Source: Sorghum bicolor (Eukaryota; Streptophyta; Magnoliopsida; Poales; Poaceae). From it: a stretch of 64,000 bases of DNA. The notes under the pieces are model-generated. The model was not told where the DNA came from, did not search any database, and saw only the letters and a program-made list of their open reading frames with translations. This document shows positions 1 through 15,000 of this stretch, piece by piece. A program made the translations under genes and the position numbers. The DNA is taken from positions 186,001 through 250,000 of the forward strand of contig NC_012870.2 in NCBI RefSeq assembly GCF_000003195.3, read 5' to 3'. Position 1 is the first letter of the stretch. The number at the start of each line of letters is the position of its first letter.

Positions 1-3000
1 GCATATTTGCATGAACCAGGAGTGCTTCAGAACCTAAAGTCGAGATTTATGCTAAATGAAATATATGTAAGTTGATGCAAACAGGAACATATCTGATTCG
101 TATACCTCTCTATAATGTCTCGTTATTCTAAACAACAGATCATATGAGGTTTAGGTCCAGTGGCGCTTGCATTATATTGACTAACATTTTCTCTTGAAGC
201 CTTATACTTCCTACATTGATTTTGTTGCGCTCATTTTTCCCTTGTCATGGTTTTGCCTGCCAGGCCTTATCTAATTCACTCATAAGAAATATTATGCTAC
301 TACATGCAAACCTTAATTTCATTCCTTTTTGTCTTAAACATTGGTCTCCTTCAACACTAAAGCATGAACGCAAATAGATAATGGGGATTTGGTGATTCTT
401 GACACTGGTCCATTGTAGTTCAGTTCTGTTAGTGTTTCATACCTAGTATGAGTTTGCAAATTTGCAATCTTATTCATGATTTTGCAGATTCTCTAATGGA
501 TTAAATTGTTCTTCCAGACTTATACCGGGAATATCTTGATAGCTGTTAATCCATTTCAAAGGCTTCCTCACCTTTATAACAACGATATGATGGGAATTTA
601 CAAAGGAGCAGAATTTGGTGAGCTGAGTCCCCATCCATTCGCCATCGCTGACCGTTCATATAGGTGTGTTTTCCTCATGAACGGATCATTAAAAATGTTA
701 CATTCTTACGTATCAATCCTTGTGAAGTTCCCTATGTTCCCTCTACCCAGACTTATGATCAATGATCGTATAAGCCAAGCAATATTGGTGAGTGGAGAGA
801 GTGGAGCAGGAAAGACCGAAAGCACTAAAAGTCTTATGCAGTATCTTGCTTACATGGGTGGTAAACCTCAAGCTGAAGGAAGGTCAGTGCAACAACAGAT
901 CCTGGAGGTGTGTTTTGCACTGGCACACTTATGTTGTTCTTTCTTTTTGCTGCTAGCACAAGTACTATACTACTATAGCCTACCTAAGAACTAGGAAAGT
1001 TATTTTGCTTGGGTATGAATCGAATCAGTTTGATTGGCTGTCACCTTATGCACCTCCTTTTAAGGAATATTTATGTTAACGAATCATCAAACATGTTAGC
1101 ATCTTCTTAGTATTAAAAAGCAATAGTGCATCATTTAAAAATATTTCTAATTTGCCTATGTGTTTTTTAGCAAAAATAGTAGGGGAAGACCTAAATATAT
1201 TTCTAATTCGCCTACTTATTTGACAGTCCAACCCAGTTCTTGAGGCATTTGGCAATGCGAAAACCGTCAGGAACAATAACTCAAGGTAATGAACCAAATG
1301 CACTGCATCCTCCACATTTTTGGGTGATTATTAAGCTGCTCATGCAACTTCTTGATTTGGTGTTTCAACTTATCTTTGTTTTTTTACAGTCGTTTTGGAA
1401 AATTTGTTGAGATTCAGTTTGATGCAAACGGGAAGATATCAGGAGCTGCTATAAGGACCTATCTTCTAGAAAGGTCACGTGTGTGTCAAATATCTGATCC
1501 AGAAAGAAACTACCACTGCTTTTACATGCTATGTTGTGCACCATCAGAAGTAAGAACATTTCTCTATAACTGTTTTTTTGAAATCTTGTAATAATACTAC
1601 TGAGTTTGTTTGTTTGTTACAATGATAGTTTGGTAGCTGATTCAGTGATACTATTCCACATTGTAAAACTGTCATAGACTTCTAACAATAAGCTAAAACT
1701 AATTCAAGAATTATATATGGGTGATGCATTCATGAGAAGCACATATATCTTGAGAAGTTGAGATGCCATATTATAAGATTAGTTATTTTCTTTTTGCCAA
1801 TAAAATGATCGTGCAGGAATTCCATAGGTAGCTAAAGAGAGTTAAGAGAATCCAAATAGTTTATATTCTTTTGTTTCTATTTCCTCCAATGTTCCTTGTA
1901 TCAACTAAGTGTTTCTTCATAAGTTTTTCCCCTCTTGACATTATATGTAGATCTATTTGTCTATATCATTATATGTAACTTTGAATATGCCTATCAGGAT
2001 TGCAAGAAATATAAATTGGGCGATCCCAGATCATTTCACTATCTCAACCAGTCCAATTGTATTGCACTTACTGGGCTAGATGATGCCAAAGAATACATGG
2101 AAACTAGAAGAGCTATGGGTATTGTGGGTATGAGTTCTGACGAACAGGTAAAACCAAGATTTTGCTACCAATCAATTTAGTACATCATTAGCAGACAAAC
2201 AATTTTCTACATGCAAATTTCTATCCTGTAGGATGCAATATTTAGAGTTGTGGCTGCTATTCTTCATTTGGGTAACGTAGAATTTTCAGAAGGAAGTGAA
2301 GATGATTCTTCAAAACCCAAAGACGAGAAATCCCAATTTCACCTTAAGACAGCAGCTGAGCTTTTCATGTATTTTTATTTTTTAGTACTTATGTTTAAAA
2401 TTTAAACAAGTTCCTTTTGCATCCCTTATGTGGACATCTTCTGGTATTATGCAGGTGTGATGAAAAAGGTCTCGAGGAATCTTTGTGCAAGCGTGTAATG
2501 GCAACACGTGGGGAGAGTATTACAAAAAATTTGGACCCACGAGCTGCAGCTTTGAGTAGAGATGCATTGGCTAGGATTGTTTACTCACGTTTGTTTGATT
2601 GGTACGTTTGAAAATTATCATTTAAAATGCTTCTCCCATACTGATGTATATTGTACTATAACTGTTGTAGGCAAAATAGTACTTACAACAATTGAGCTTT
2701 TGACCTTTACAGGATTGTAAATAAAATCAATAGCTCAATTGGTCAAGATCCTGATTCAAAGATTTTGATTGGTGTCCTGGACATTTATGGTTTCGAGAGT
2801 TTCTTGACAAACAGGTGCTTAACTGGTATGCCTTTGCATTTAATCTGCTTGCTTATGTTCACATACTCATAGAAGTCACATATACCAGTCTTTGTAGATT
2901 AATTTTACCATCCGTGTATGATACACCAAAGAACTTAAGTATTGGGAAAAGTTTGTCCGTCTGTAGGTTCATGGGAAAAATCAAGGGGGTTCATGGCATC

Positions 3001-6000
3001 TAGGAGTAAAATTTATGCAGCCTAGATGCAAAGTTTGATAAACGAGTTATAACACATAAATCAAACAAATGTAATAATGCTTTGGGAAAACCCTCTCTCA
3101 AGGCTGAATATTGTTATCAATGGAGGAGGTAAGATGTGCACACACTAGAAACTGAGAGCAGTTAAGTTGTTCTATAGATTGCACATTGCATATACATATA
3201 TATACGAACTAGGGAGCAGTTTTATACCTGCCCAGGTATGGTGTCTAACACCCACTAGTATATCCTATCTCATCTACCAACTACACTGTAAAATACCTTC
3301 TACCATACTACCTACTGTTGTTGATCAAAAAAGTATGGTGTTGTCCATCCAAAGTCAACAACAGCAGCAACAACTATTAGTGAAGATAATTGAACATAGG
3401 AATATACTTATCTATCAATTCACCCTAATCCATGTGCTCTAGCTTTGGATTGATCTTGACCTCTCCAGTCCTTGTGCATAATTCTTGGAACTTGACTCGC
3501 CCAAGGGAGCTAGTCATTGGTGGTGATATATCTCGCACTAATGCTCCCTTCCTCAATGCAGTCCTAGATGAAATGATATTAGAGATCAACATGTTTGCTT
3601 CTTTCATGGAAGATAATATTATATTCGCAAGTGCCAGGGCAGACTTGCTGTCCACCTTAAGCTCGACCACATCAGGTGTGGTCCCATGGAAATCACCGAG
3701 TAGTCGAGCCAGTCAGACCCATGGTGGCTGCATCATACTCTGCTTCCCAGGAAGACATAGCCACCACACACTGCTTTATCGATTGCTAGCTGATCAAGTA
3801 GTCAACACGAAGAGGATGTCGCTCGTGCTCTTGCTCATGTTAATGTCACCAACCAAGCCAACCAAGTCTTTGTCACAGTAGCCGACTAGCCACACTACAA
3901 TTTGCCGCCTGTAGCACAGATCAGAGTCTAGGGTCCTTATGACATAAGGTAGGATACGCTTCACTACTTGGAGATGCTCCTCTGTGGGCTTCTCCATGAA
4001 CCGACTCACGAACCCGACCGCAAATGCTAGGTCTAGCCAGGTGTGGACAAGGCAGTGGAGGCTTTCGGTGATCCACTGGTAGTGCGTCAGGTCTACGCCT
4101 CCACTGTGCTTTCTCGTCTCAGCTTGAGCTGCTCCTCCATGGGGGTGTGGGTTGGATTATAGAAAACCATGCTCACCAGTTCGAGGATGTGCGCAACGTA
4201 GTGGCATTGCTGCAGCATGATCTTGCTAACCTTTTTGTTAATTGAAATCCTTTGTTTTGTTTGCTCTTTCTTGAAGTATATGAGATATAATAACTACTGC
4301 ATGAATAATCATCTGCTTATGTCATGTTTAAAAGAATGTAGTTCTTATATGTTGACATTTTGATGTTCTGCAGCTTTGAGCAATTTTGTATCAATCTAAC
4401 TAACGAGAAGCTGCAACAACACTTCAATCAGGTTACAAAAAGAAAATATCCTATGCTGACAACTTAAACCTTGTTCGGTTTAGGTTATTTAATTACTTTA
4501 GTTGTGAGTCCTTTCTGACCATTTTTTGTCCCATGAACAGCATGTCTTTAAGATGGAGCAGGAAGAATACACCAAAGAAGAAATTGACTGGAGTTATATC
4601 CAGTTTGTGGACAACCAAGAAATTCTAGATCTAATAGAGAAGGTGAAGAATTCAAATTCTTGATGCAATATTGTCTGACCAATTGGCATATAATAAAAAG
4701 TAAAGGCATTTATTAAACAAGACACATACATGTAAAATTTGAGCCAATTGGCAACTACATTAAGCAATCTTTTGCATCTGCATTCCTGTTTCAAGTCCAT
4801 TTACCATCTTTCACAAAGAGGATGAGTTGTCCCTACCAACATCAGTGATTAGTTAGTAGATTTGTATACTAGTTTGTACACTAGGATGTTAATTATTGAT
4901 GTGTTAGTGAACTGCTCACCCTTTCCCATCATCTTAAACTTTTGATTTGAACTAGTCAGTACATGCAACTCAATATTGTACGAGGCTAGAGGTCTTGAGT
5001 TTGAATCGTGGATACCGCAATTTAAAAAAAAATGTTGTTTGCTCCTATTACACAAGGCTTGAGGGAGCCTCCATGCAGGGATGGATCCAACACCAGGGTG
5101 AGGTGCCCCCCACTGTCCTACTGCTGCTCGGTGCACGACACTTATCCTCCCTACAAGTTTGCAGCCATAGTCGTTTGGAAGGAGGGGCTAATTGTAGAAG
5201 ATGGTGGGAAAGAGCCCCTCCTAACACACCTCTGCCTCCACATGTGGGGAGTGCTGGTTGGCCACTCTTTCACATGAGCTTAAGCTTGACTTAACTGCTT
5301 AGTACATGCAACTCAATACTAATATATCTATCAATCACATTTTTTCTGCATGTCTTAGGTCTACATGTTCTATTTCTCCTCTCTTTATCTCCATCTGGAT
5401 ATTGAAGCAGAAACATGACATGCTTACTTGATTTGGTCCTTGCATTTTTAATATGTTTGTAAATTGTCTATCTATAGATTATGTATATAGCGCTTGGTCC
5501 ATTAGGTGATTTGGTCATGCTATGAAATCTTATTTCTTGTTCTGATTTATTCCATGTAGAAACCTGGGGGAATAATTGCTCTTTTGGATGAGACATGGTA
5601 TATGCAAATAAGTTTTTATGTATCTATTTTTGTTTTCTTGTCATATTCCAGGTCTTTTTCTAACTATTTATTTCTCATGCTTCAGCATGTTACGAAATTC
5701 AACGCACGAGACATTTGCTGAGAAGTTATATCAAAAGTTTAAAGACAACCCTCACTTTAGTAAACCCAAATTTTCACGGTCTGACTTCACTGTTCATCAC
5801 TATGCTGGAAATGTAGGTAACATGTTCTTGATATACATTTAAATATTAAGGTTGTTTGGGGGTTATATTTTCACAGTAGTTATTATGTGGGTCAGTCTAA
5901 AATCATTACTGCCTGTGTACCATATCTGGAGACTTGCTGTGGTACATGATATTTCATATAATGAAGTGACAATTTTGGAAATTGACCTAGTATATAATAT

Positions 6001-9000
6001 AAATCTTTGAAAATTAATCTCTACTGCAAAATATTTGTGAAACCTCATGAATTTACTGATATGAGAATATTTCTTGTGACAAATCTACTCCTAACATTTT
6101 GTTTGACCAATATAACATCCGTATAGATGTTACTGGTCAAAGTTAAAATAGTTTGACTATATGCAGTCTAACACAACTCAGCTAGAGGAAGGTTAGCAAG
6201 GGTGTTTTAGTCTAGGTGAAATACACACTGATTAATGATAGTACTAAGCTCTCTTGCTAGTTTGAGAAAAAAAATCAGAGTTCTAAAAAATGCCACTTTA
6301 AAATACTTTCATTGTGACCTGCTAATTAGCGAATAGCACTTTCTTAAATCATTTTCAAAATAAATGTCTCAGCTAGGGGCAACTGGGCAAGGCAGAACTA
6401 CAAGAAGGGTGAATAAGCAGGACTTCAGTTGAGCCAACATTTTGTGCATAACTGCATATGCGTAAACTTCTTATTGTTTTTCCTAGAACCCATAAAATAT
6501 AACTTCCAAAATTGTTGAAAGAATACTACCCATATTTTCAAACATAATATTACCCATATTTTCTCAGACCACAACTATACAAAGATAGAACACAAGATAA
6601 ACAATTTGGTATTTGACTCAGGAGAGTTATTAGTTTATTATGCTAGCTATTTGTTGGTGCGCCAATTATACTGATTATTTACACTATTAAATTGTGTAGC
6701 TTAATGTGTATCTCTTTCTTTTGCAGGTTACTTATCAAACAGATCTTTTTTTAGATAAAAACATAGATTATGCTGTAAATGAACATCAAGTCTTGTTAAA
6801 TGCCTCAAAATGTTCATTTGTTTCAAGTCTTTTTCCACCATGTGAAGAATCAACAAAATCCTCAAAATTTACGTCAATCGGCTCAAGTTTCAAGGTAAAG
6901 TGAAATGTTCTTGCTACTCCTTTATTTTTCAGTATTGACTCTTATTTTTGTACGGTATTGCAGCAACAATTGCAGAGTCTACTAGAAACTCTGAGTGCAA
7001 CAGAACCACACTATATCCGGTGCATAAAACCAAACAATGTTCTCAAGCCAGTAATATTTGAGAACAGTAATGTTCTCCAGCAGCTTCGTTGTGGGGTAAG
7101 TTGTACTAATGTGTTTCTTTTGTATCAATAAACATGCAACAAGTTGATGAAAAAGATGTCTAGAGGCACTGTTAGTACTTGTCACATGATTAATATATCT
7201 ATGGACACCAGAGTGGACCATTTTATTTATTAATTGCAAATGCATTTTCATGTGATACAGGACTAGTTGAAACATTTTGTCTTTCTTTATGTGTCAATGG
7301 GTTTTATACAAGCACAATAAATTTACTGGAAATCAAATTCGTGACCTTGATATCTCTTTATTTCATAATAAATTTATATGATGTTCATAAATCAACTTTT
7401 TTGGTGAACACAAGCCAAGTTTTTTGCTTTTTACTTGTTTAACATCCTGCAAAAATTCACTTCACTTCTTAAACACCAAAAATAGTCTATATTTCACCAG
7501 CTTCTTTTAAGTCTGTTCTGCAAGTATAATATGGGAAGCAGTCAGAATTTTGTGTTGAACAATTACTAAAAAAAAGAATACAAGTAATTGTTTTTTAACG
7601 TAATACAAATAATTGTCACTCCAACAAACATCCACTATTCTTTGCTAATTAGTTTTCGAAAGAATTTCTGAAAGATAATTTTTTTAATGTCATCCGCATT
7701 GAAGGAATCTTATTAAGAAAATCTTCCTGATCTTACAAGATTGGTCATTTTAATTGTAAGACTTTATCATTCTTTTTGTGCAGGGAGTTTTGGAGGCAAT
7801 AAGGATAAGCTGTTTGGGATACCCTACTAGGAGGACATTTTATGAATTTGTTACTCGATTTGGTATTCTGCAACCCAAAGTCCTTGGTCGAAGGTAAATT
7901 TGTGATTTACTTGACTGACTCTGTGTTTCTTTTCAATGTATCGCAAATCTTATGTGTTTCCTTTGCAGCCATGATGAAGTTACTGCTGCAAAAATGCTTC
8001 TTGACAAAGCCAATCTTGCAGGCTATCAGGTAATTATTAGAACAACCAGTAATCATTTTATACAATTAACTTATATTCTAGTTCTTTAACCTTTCAATAA
8101 TCCATGCCAGTGTACTGAAAAGAAAAGTTAACATTCAACAGGTAACTTGTGCATTTAGCCATACATTGTTTATGTACAAACATTTCTGTAATGCATAACA
8201 ATACCAAATAGAATTTCAGAACCAAGCGGCATCTGGAAAGTCACAATGACAAAATATTAACATGTCATTCCATTACTCCTTTTATGTGCCTCACTTTCTG
8301 ACTTGAAATGCGCAGATAGGAAAAACGAAAGTATTTCTTCGTGCCGGTCAAATGGCAGAGTTAGATGCCCTAAGAACTGAAGTTTTGGGACTTTCTGCTA
8401 AAAAAATACAAAGCAAACTTCGGTCATTTCTAGCTCGCAAAAAATATATCGAGCTGCAACAATGTGCTATACAAATCCAGGCAATATGCAGAGGTATATT
8501 CTTCTACGAGAATTTAAATAAGAACTTTCATTCTCCTGTTCTTTGTTTCGTGTGAGATCTACTACTAAGTGTGACTCCTGTACTATGTTTCAAAGGAACA
8601 ATTGCAAGGAGGTGTTATGAAAACCTTCGTAGGGAGGCAGCTTCATTGAAAATGCAGACCTACTACCGTATGCACTACGCAAGGAAAAACTATGTAGAAA
8701 TTTGTTCTGCGGCAACTAATATCCAGTCCGGTTTACGTGGTATGGGTGCTCGAATCAAACTCCGCTTGAAGCGGCAAACAAAAGCTGCAGTGATTATTCA
8801 GGTACGTAAACAATGTGGTTTTTATTCTGTAAACACCTACTGCTCTTTGAAAAATAACATTCTTTTGTCTGTAATATATTTACAATATAAGAGTAAGATC
8901 AAATGATGTCTGGCTCGAAAATGCAATCTCATCTATATTCAGCCTGCATGCTTTTGTATCCAGTTGGATTCTGAGCTTAGCCTAAGTGATTGTTTCACTT

Positions 9001-12000
9001 ATAGTCAGTCATAAATCCATGTTTGTCCATTACATGTTATTTTCCTCCTATTTGATCTTCTTTTTCATGTTTATAAAATCACTCTTCTTCTCTACTAATA
9101 TATGCTAGGAAGAACTCCCACCGGTCATTTAAGAAAATGTTTGTTCATTACCCTACCTTGTATGCTCTTGTTCCTTGCAGAGTCGATGCCGCTGTTATCT
9201 ATTGCGCTCACAATACGTTAGGCTGGTGAAGGCCACAATTACGGCTCAGTGTGGTTGGAGAAGAAGAGTGGCCAGAAGGGAACTTCGAAACCTCAAAATG
9301 GTAAGAAACCCTTTACTTCAATATTGTTGAATTTCCTTTTATCTTATGTGTCCCTTTTCTTGGTGTCTAGCTCAATGGTTAGATTCACTGTAATGGACCT
9401 CAACTGAAGTTTCTCAGTAATCAATTATACAAATTTATTTAGTTGTATACATTGTAGTTATACAAGCACAAAACAAACATATAATTGGGTTTACCAAAAT
9501 CATAGTTATTGTAAATATCAAGTCCCCTTTCTTGACCAATTTTCTCATGGCTACTTTGTTCATTTACTTTCAGGCTGCAAAAGAGACTGGTGCTCTACAA
9601 GCTGCCAAAAGCAAACTAGAGAAGGAAGTTGAGGAGCTTACATGGCGACTACAGCTGGAGAAACGTATTCGGGTATCTTTTGTCATTCAAGTTACAATTA
9701 CATTTGTTTTTGTTTGGTCAAATGCATAGGGGAGGGTCATAAGCCTTGGTACTATACTTTTGACTGCATCCCTGGTGTGCCCTACTCTATTACTTGACCT
9801 CAACAAAAATGTTTATGTCAAAGTACAACTTGGAGTACAAGTCACATGATATACATGTGTTTGACTATACATATCTCTAATACATGCCCACAATCACAGC
9901 GGTAGGAAACTAGATGCAGATATTGGATCTAAATTCAACTAAACAACTATACATGCAGTCCCTTAATCATGATGTCCATGAACTGATGTGCAGAGGGGAC
10001 ATGGACGATACGGACCTACCCCAAAGCAACCTTCTCACTGATGAAGTGGATGCCAATCTTGATATGCTTCGTGCGACGATGATGAACCAGATTGACTATC
10101 ATGTAGATTGCACTAACGTTGTTGCAATAGACAATGGTCACCGAAGGAATCAAGACATGAAGCTCCTGAAGCAACTGTCGCAGTCAGCATCACTCAGCAA
10201 CTGCATGCACCGGAACAGGACACTGTAGTCTGCTGCTTCAAAGACTAGGAGACCAAGTTGTCACCGAGAAAGATGCAATAGCCAGAGGTAGAAAACCAGG
10301 AGTCTAGGCAGTTAGTCTAGTCATTGTCAGAGTAGGTAGTGATGGAGGACACATCACCAGTGCTAAAGTGTAGACCAATGTTGAGGGTGTCCTTCATATA
10401 GTGCAGGATGCGCTTGATCAAAGCAAGATGCGGTAGCAAGTCATGCATGAAGAGACAAACCTACTGAACAACATACACGAGGTCTGGCTGAATCAGAGTA
10501 AGGTACTATAGTGTGCTAGCAAGAATCCGGTACCCTGAGGGGCTCTCAACAGGAGCACTAGTCATGGACAGTTTGACCTGAGAGTCAATAGGTGTTGCTG
10601 TAAGGTGACTCTTGGTCATCCTAGCCCGCCGAAGATCAATGACGTAATGTTGCTGGGGCAAAAAGAGGCCGTCGGAGGAGCATGTGACAGAGATGCCAAG
10701 GAAGTGGTAGAGAGCACCAAGGTTTGTCATGGCAAACTCTGAGCTGAGCCAGTTGGTGATGCACCTAAGAAGGGCCACAAAAGACGCCAAAGACGATGTC
10801 ATTGATATAGAGCAGCAGGTAAGCGACATCATCTCAATCTTTACAAATAAAGAGAGACATGTCGGATTTTGCTGCCATGAAGCCATGGTTGCAGATGTAC
10901 GAAGCAAACCACTCGTGCCATGTCCGAGGAGCCTGCTTGAGACCGTACAAAAATTTCTACAAAAAGCGCCTGCTTGAGACCTTTCAAAGACTTCTACAAG
11001 AGACAGAATCGATGAAGTTGGATGGCTGCTGGCAGCTGCAAGGTCACCATGAAGAAAGGTGTTCTTCATGTGGAGCTGATGTGATGCTGAGCATGGCAAG
11101 TATGGTGGCTGGCTTGACCACGGGATTGAACGTCTTGTCGTACTGCGAACAACCCAACGAGCCTTATGGCGGGCATGAGATCCATCTGAGTGGAATTTAT
11201 GCTTGAGAATCCACTTGTCCATCACAATATTGGTGCCAGGTGGTCGAGGGAGGCACTAGTCACCATGTGGTTTTGTCGATGAGAGCCTTGTACTTGTCTG
11301 CCATGGCAGCACACCAGCTGGGAGTAGCCAGCGCGCTGCAGTAGCTAGCTGGCAGCGGCGAAGTCGACGTAGTGGAGAGATTCTGGTAGTTGACGCGCTG
11401 CACTGCCCCTGTTCTCAACCGAGTCAACCGATCGAAGATGAGGTTCGAGGATGCAGAGCTCTGCATGGGCCGCCGCTCAGGAGCAGGCTGCTGGAGGACC
11501 CCTGAGGCGACCCAACCAGCCAGCGATAGGAGCCGTCTGGGGCGCATGACCAGCACGTGGCAGCGCCGCTGTGGACACAGGCAGCCGGCTGAACGGAGCT
11601 GCCGAGCACCGCAGCACAGTGTCGACACCATGGCATGAACGCCTGCTCTGGCTGGCTCGGTGGAGCTGTGGCGACGGGGGCGGTGCTGGGCAGCACCCCA
11701 GCATAGCAGGTGAGGGTATGATCGCTGTTGGGGAAGACGGCTGGGTCGGGTCATTCTTGTAGGCAATGGTACCATCGCTGTTGGGGAAGACGTCCGCAGC
11801 AGCGCAGTAGGTGGTGCGGCGGTGCCGTTTCCGGCGGGCGGTGCTGGTAGACGATGCCGAAGCGGCCAGACCCGCCTGGAGCAGCAATTCCGGCCGGGCG
11901 AGATGTCTAGCGGGCTGAATAGCAGGGCCGGCCATGATGATGGCTGGGTCCTCGAGCAACGGCTACTCGACCATAAAAAAAACACACCTAAAGGTCGAGC

Positions 12001-15000
12001 AATTTACGCAGCCAACAAAAAGTCAAGTGAAGACGCACCAGATGGGGTGGCGGCTAACAGAAAATGTTAGATTATACATATCTCTAATAGTTATTTTTAA
12101 TGAGTCTATCATATTTGTATGACCTTTGAGGTGCTTTTCTCTTAGTGGTGGACTATTTCCACTGCAAACCTGGCTGCAAATTGACTGGGATCTTGACCTC
12201 CCTCCCCACGAGATGCTGACAAAAGCCAGAATAAATTTTGGAAGCCACATCTTCAGAGAAATTTTCATCACAACAGCGTGGACGATTTGGAAAGTCAGAA
12301 ATGGTGCCATTTTTGACAATAAAGCAGTCTCTCTTACTGAATGGAAAATCCTGCTAAAGGAAGAGATAGGCTTGGTGTGCATCAAGGCCAAACAGAGGAT
12401 TGCTGACTCATTGAAACTTTGGTGTGAGAATAGACTCTAGTTTCCACTGTATTTTTCGCTTTGGGCCTTGAAGGCCTTTGTATTCTTTATTCTTTGTACA
12501 TAAATCAATAAAATGAAAAAAATAGGTAGGGGACTTCCCTGCCGATTGTGTCAAAATATTTCCACTGCAGACCTGCATTTGAGTTTTAGGTGCTCACTGT
12601 TTTCCAGGGTCCTCACTGTTTTTCAGGATTATCACCTTAGGTCCACAAACTCTCAAAGTGAGAGGTTTTAGGTCCTTAAATTTTTTTAAGTGGTTCACTC
12701 TCAAGTTAGAATCCATTTTAGCATCTTCTAAAAAGCTTTGTATGTTCATTCTTCCTACTTTCTAGATCCTGATACCACAGTCCTGTACTCCTGTCGGCCT
12801 CAATGAACTTCTCTAGTGTGTCATGTACATTAAACCTATCTTGTACTAGTAATTAATAAATAGGGGGACGCTCTTATTAAAGTGCGAACAGTTGGAGCAT
12901 TTGTAAGATTGCTAGTAGGATATCATGCGCATGATAACATCATAGAGAAGACAAAAAAGAAATTGACCTTTGGTCATCACTGAGTTTCTATTGCATGGTA
13001 TGTGCAGGCTGATTTGGAAGAAGCTAAGACACAAGAAAATAAGAAGCTCCAATTACAATTGCAGGAATTGCAATTGCAACTCAAGGACACAAAGGACCTA
13101 TTGAAAAGGGAACATGAAGCGGCCAAAGAAGCATCAGAGAAAGCTGCGGCAGTACCAGAGATTCTTGCTGATGTGGCTCAAGTCAATGAGCTTACTGCTG
13201 AAAACGAGAAGCTCAAGGTATGAATGTAACAAATTTTAAACGGTTGAGTATGTGTTATCCAAGTAATGTTTGTAGCCTCAATCGAGTTAATGATATTGTT
13301 CTCTTCTTATTTCCAGTCATTGGTGGCCTCTTTTGAGGAAAAACTTCAGAATGCAGAACAGAAGTTCGAAGAAACAGAGAAAGCCAGGGAAGAATTAGTC
13401 AAGAAAGCAACAGATGCAGAGGCAATGATAAATGAACTGAAGAACACAATGCAAAGGTTCTTCTGACATTACATAAAAATGTTGATTCTATCTGTAAAGT
13501 TATCAGGCATTACATGTTGTAAATTTTGTCATGATTAGCCTTCAAGAAAAGTTGACTAGCACGGAGGCAGAGAACCATGTTCTCAGGCAGCAGTCTATGA
13601 AAGCAAGACCTGATAATATGCCTTTGCTTAACATGCATCGGAAATCAGTAATCTCTCTCTCTCATCATGGAAATTTAATATACACATTGGATTGAGGTCG
13701 GTGTTTGTTTAAGTTTAAAAGCAAGTGTGCAATCTAAAACTTGTGGATGTGTTGTATGCTCTAGGGTTTACCCATTTTCTTTTTAATATAACAATACACA
13801 GTTCTCCTTTGTGTTTGAGGAAAAAAATTAACATGCACATACTCTTATGTTTATCTGTATTTGCAACTCTGCAGAATTTGGCTAATGGAAGCCTACATTC
13901 TGATGAACAGGTGTGGAGCTTCAACCTTATAGGTGTTCACTAACTTGTTTTTTTTAAATTTTATTCTAACTTAATGTAATAATCTCTCCAGACCCCTCAT
14001 GGCACTCCTATGGAGTTTGGAAGGAGATCCATCATTGAGAGACATAATGTATATTTACTTGGCTGATACTTGATATCTAGAACCATTTATTAAAAGGGAA
14101 ACAAATCAGCTTATGGTTTCATTTAACTTTTCTTGCAGGAGAGTGTTGATACACTGATAAATTGTGTTGTTGAAAATGTTGGATTCAGTGAAGGAAAGCC
14201 AGTTGCTGCAATAACCATATACAAATGCCTTCTTCATTGGAGAATTTTTGAGACGGACAGAACAAATGTTTTTGATCGATTGATTCAGATTTTTGGTTCT
14301 GCGATGCAGGTACAACTTTCTAGTAACAAGCCTAAATTCTTCATTTGCTCACTTTCTGATATCACTGGTGACCTTGTTCTTTTTATCTCACTATTCTTAC
14401 CTTCCTAAAATATCATGTATTTCTCAGAAACAAGATAGCAATGCTGATCTTGCATACTGGTTATCAAATTCATCATCTTTATTGATTATACTACAAAAGA
14501 GCCTCAAACCTCCTGGATCATCTGTAACAACTCCAATGAAAAGACCACAGACTCAGACATCATTCCTTGGAAGGATGGTATGTCTCAGAAGTATAAGTCA
14601 TTGCATGATATATTTTTACTCAGAGTGCAGATTTGGTGCCCAGGGCGCCCTAGCTAAAATACCATGTTGAATCTTTCAAAAGTCATTGCAAAAATCATCT
14701 ATGCAGTACACATAGAGTTAAGTATAGCCGCAACAATTCAGTTTGAAATCCATCCTAGATGCCAAGAAACAAAATAGACAAGCAGTCAACCTGGAACGAC
14801 TGTTCATCATGTGCTGACAGGGACACTTCTGTTTTTTTAATCTCAGCATCATAAATGAATTTCAAACTGAATTGTTGAGGCTACACTTAACTTTAGGGTG
14901 TACTACATACACGATTTTTGTGATGATTTTTGAAACACTACAGCATGGTATTTTAAACGAGGGAGCCATATGATTTTCCTTTCCATTTTTAGCTGATGGA

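Noticed and set aside
5032..5277. 81-codon + frame in a myosin intron
   Set aside because: It lies within the SINE-like insert, has no family match and would not fit the splice frame of the host gene.
11260..11985. 241-codon - strand frame in myosin intron 21
   Set aside because: Only its end matches the copia RT start; the rest is GC-rich, low-complexity decayed element sequence, so it is not a separate gene.
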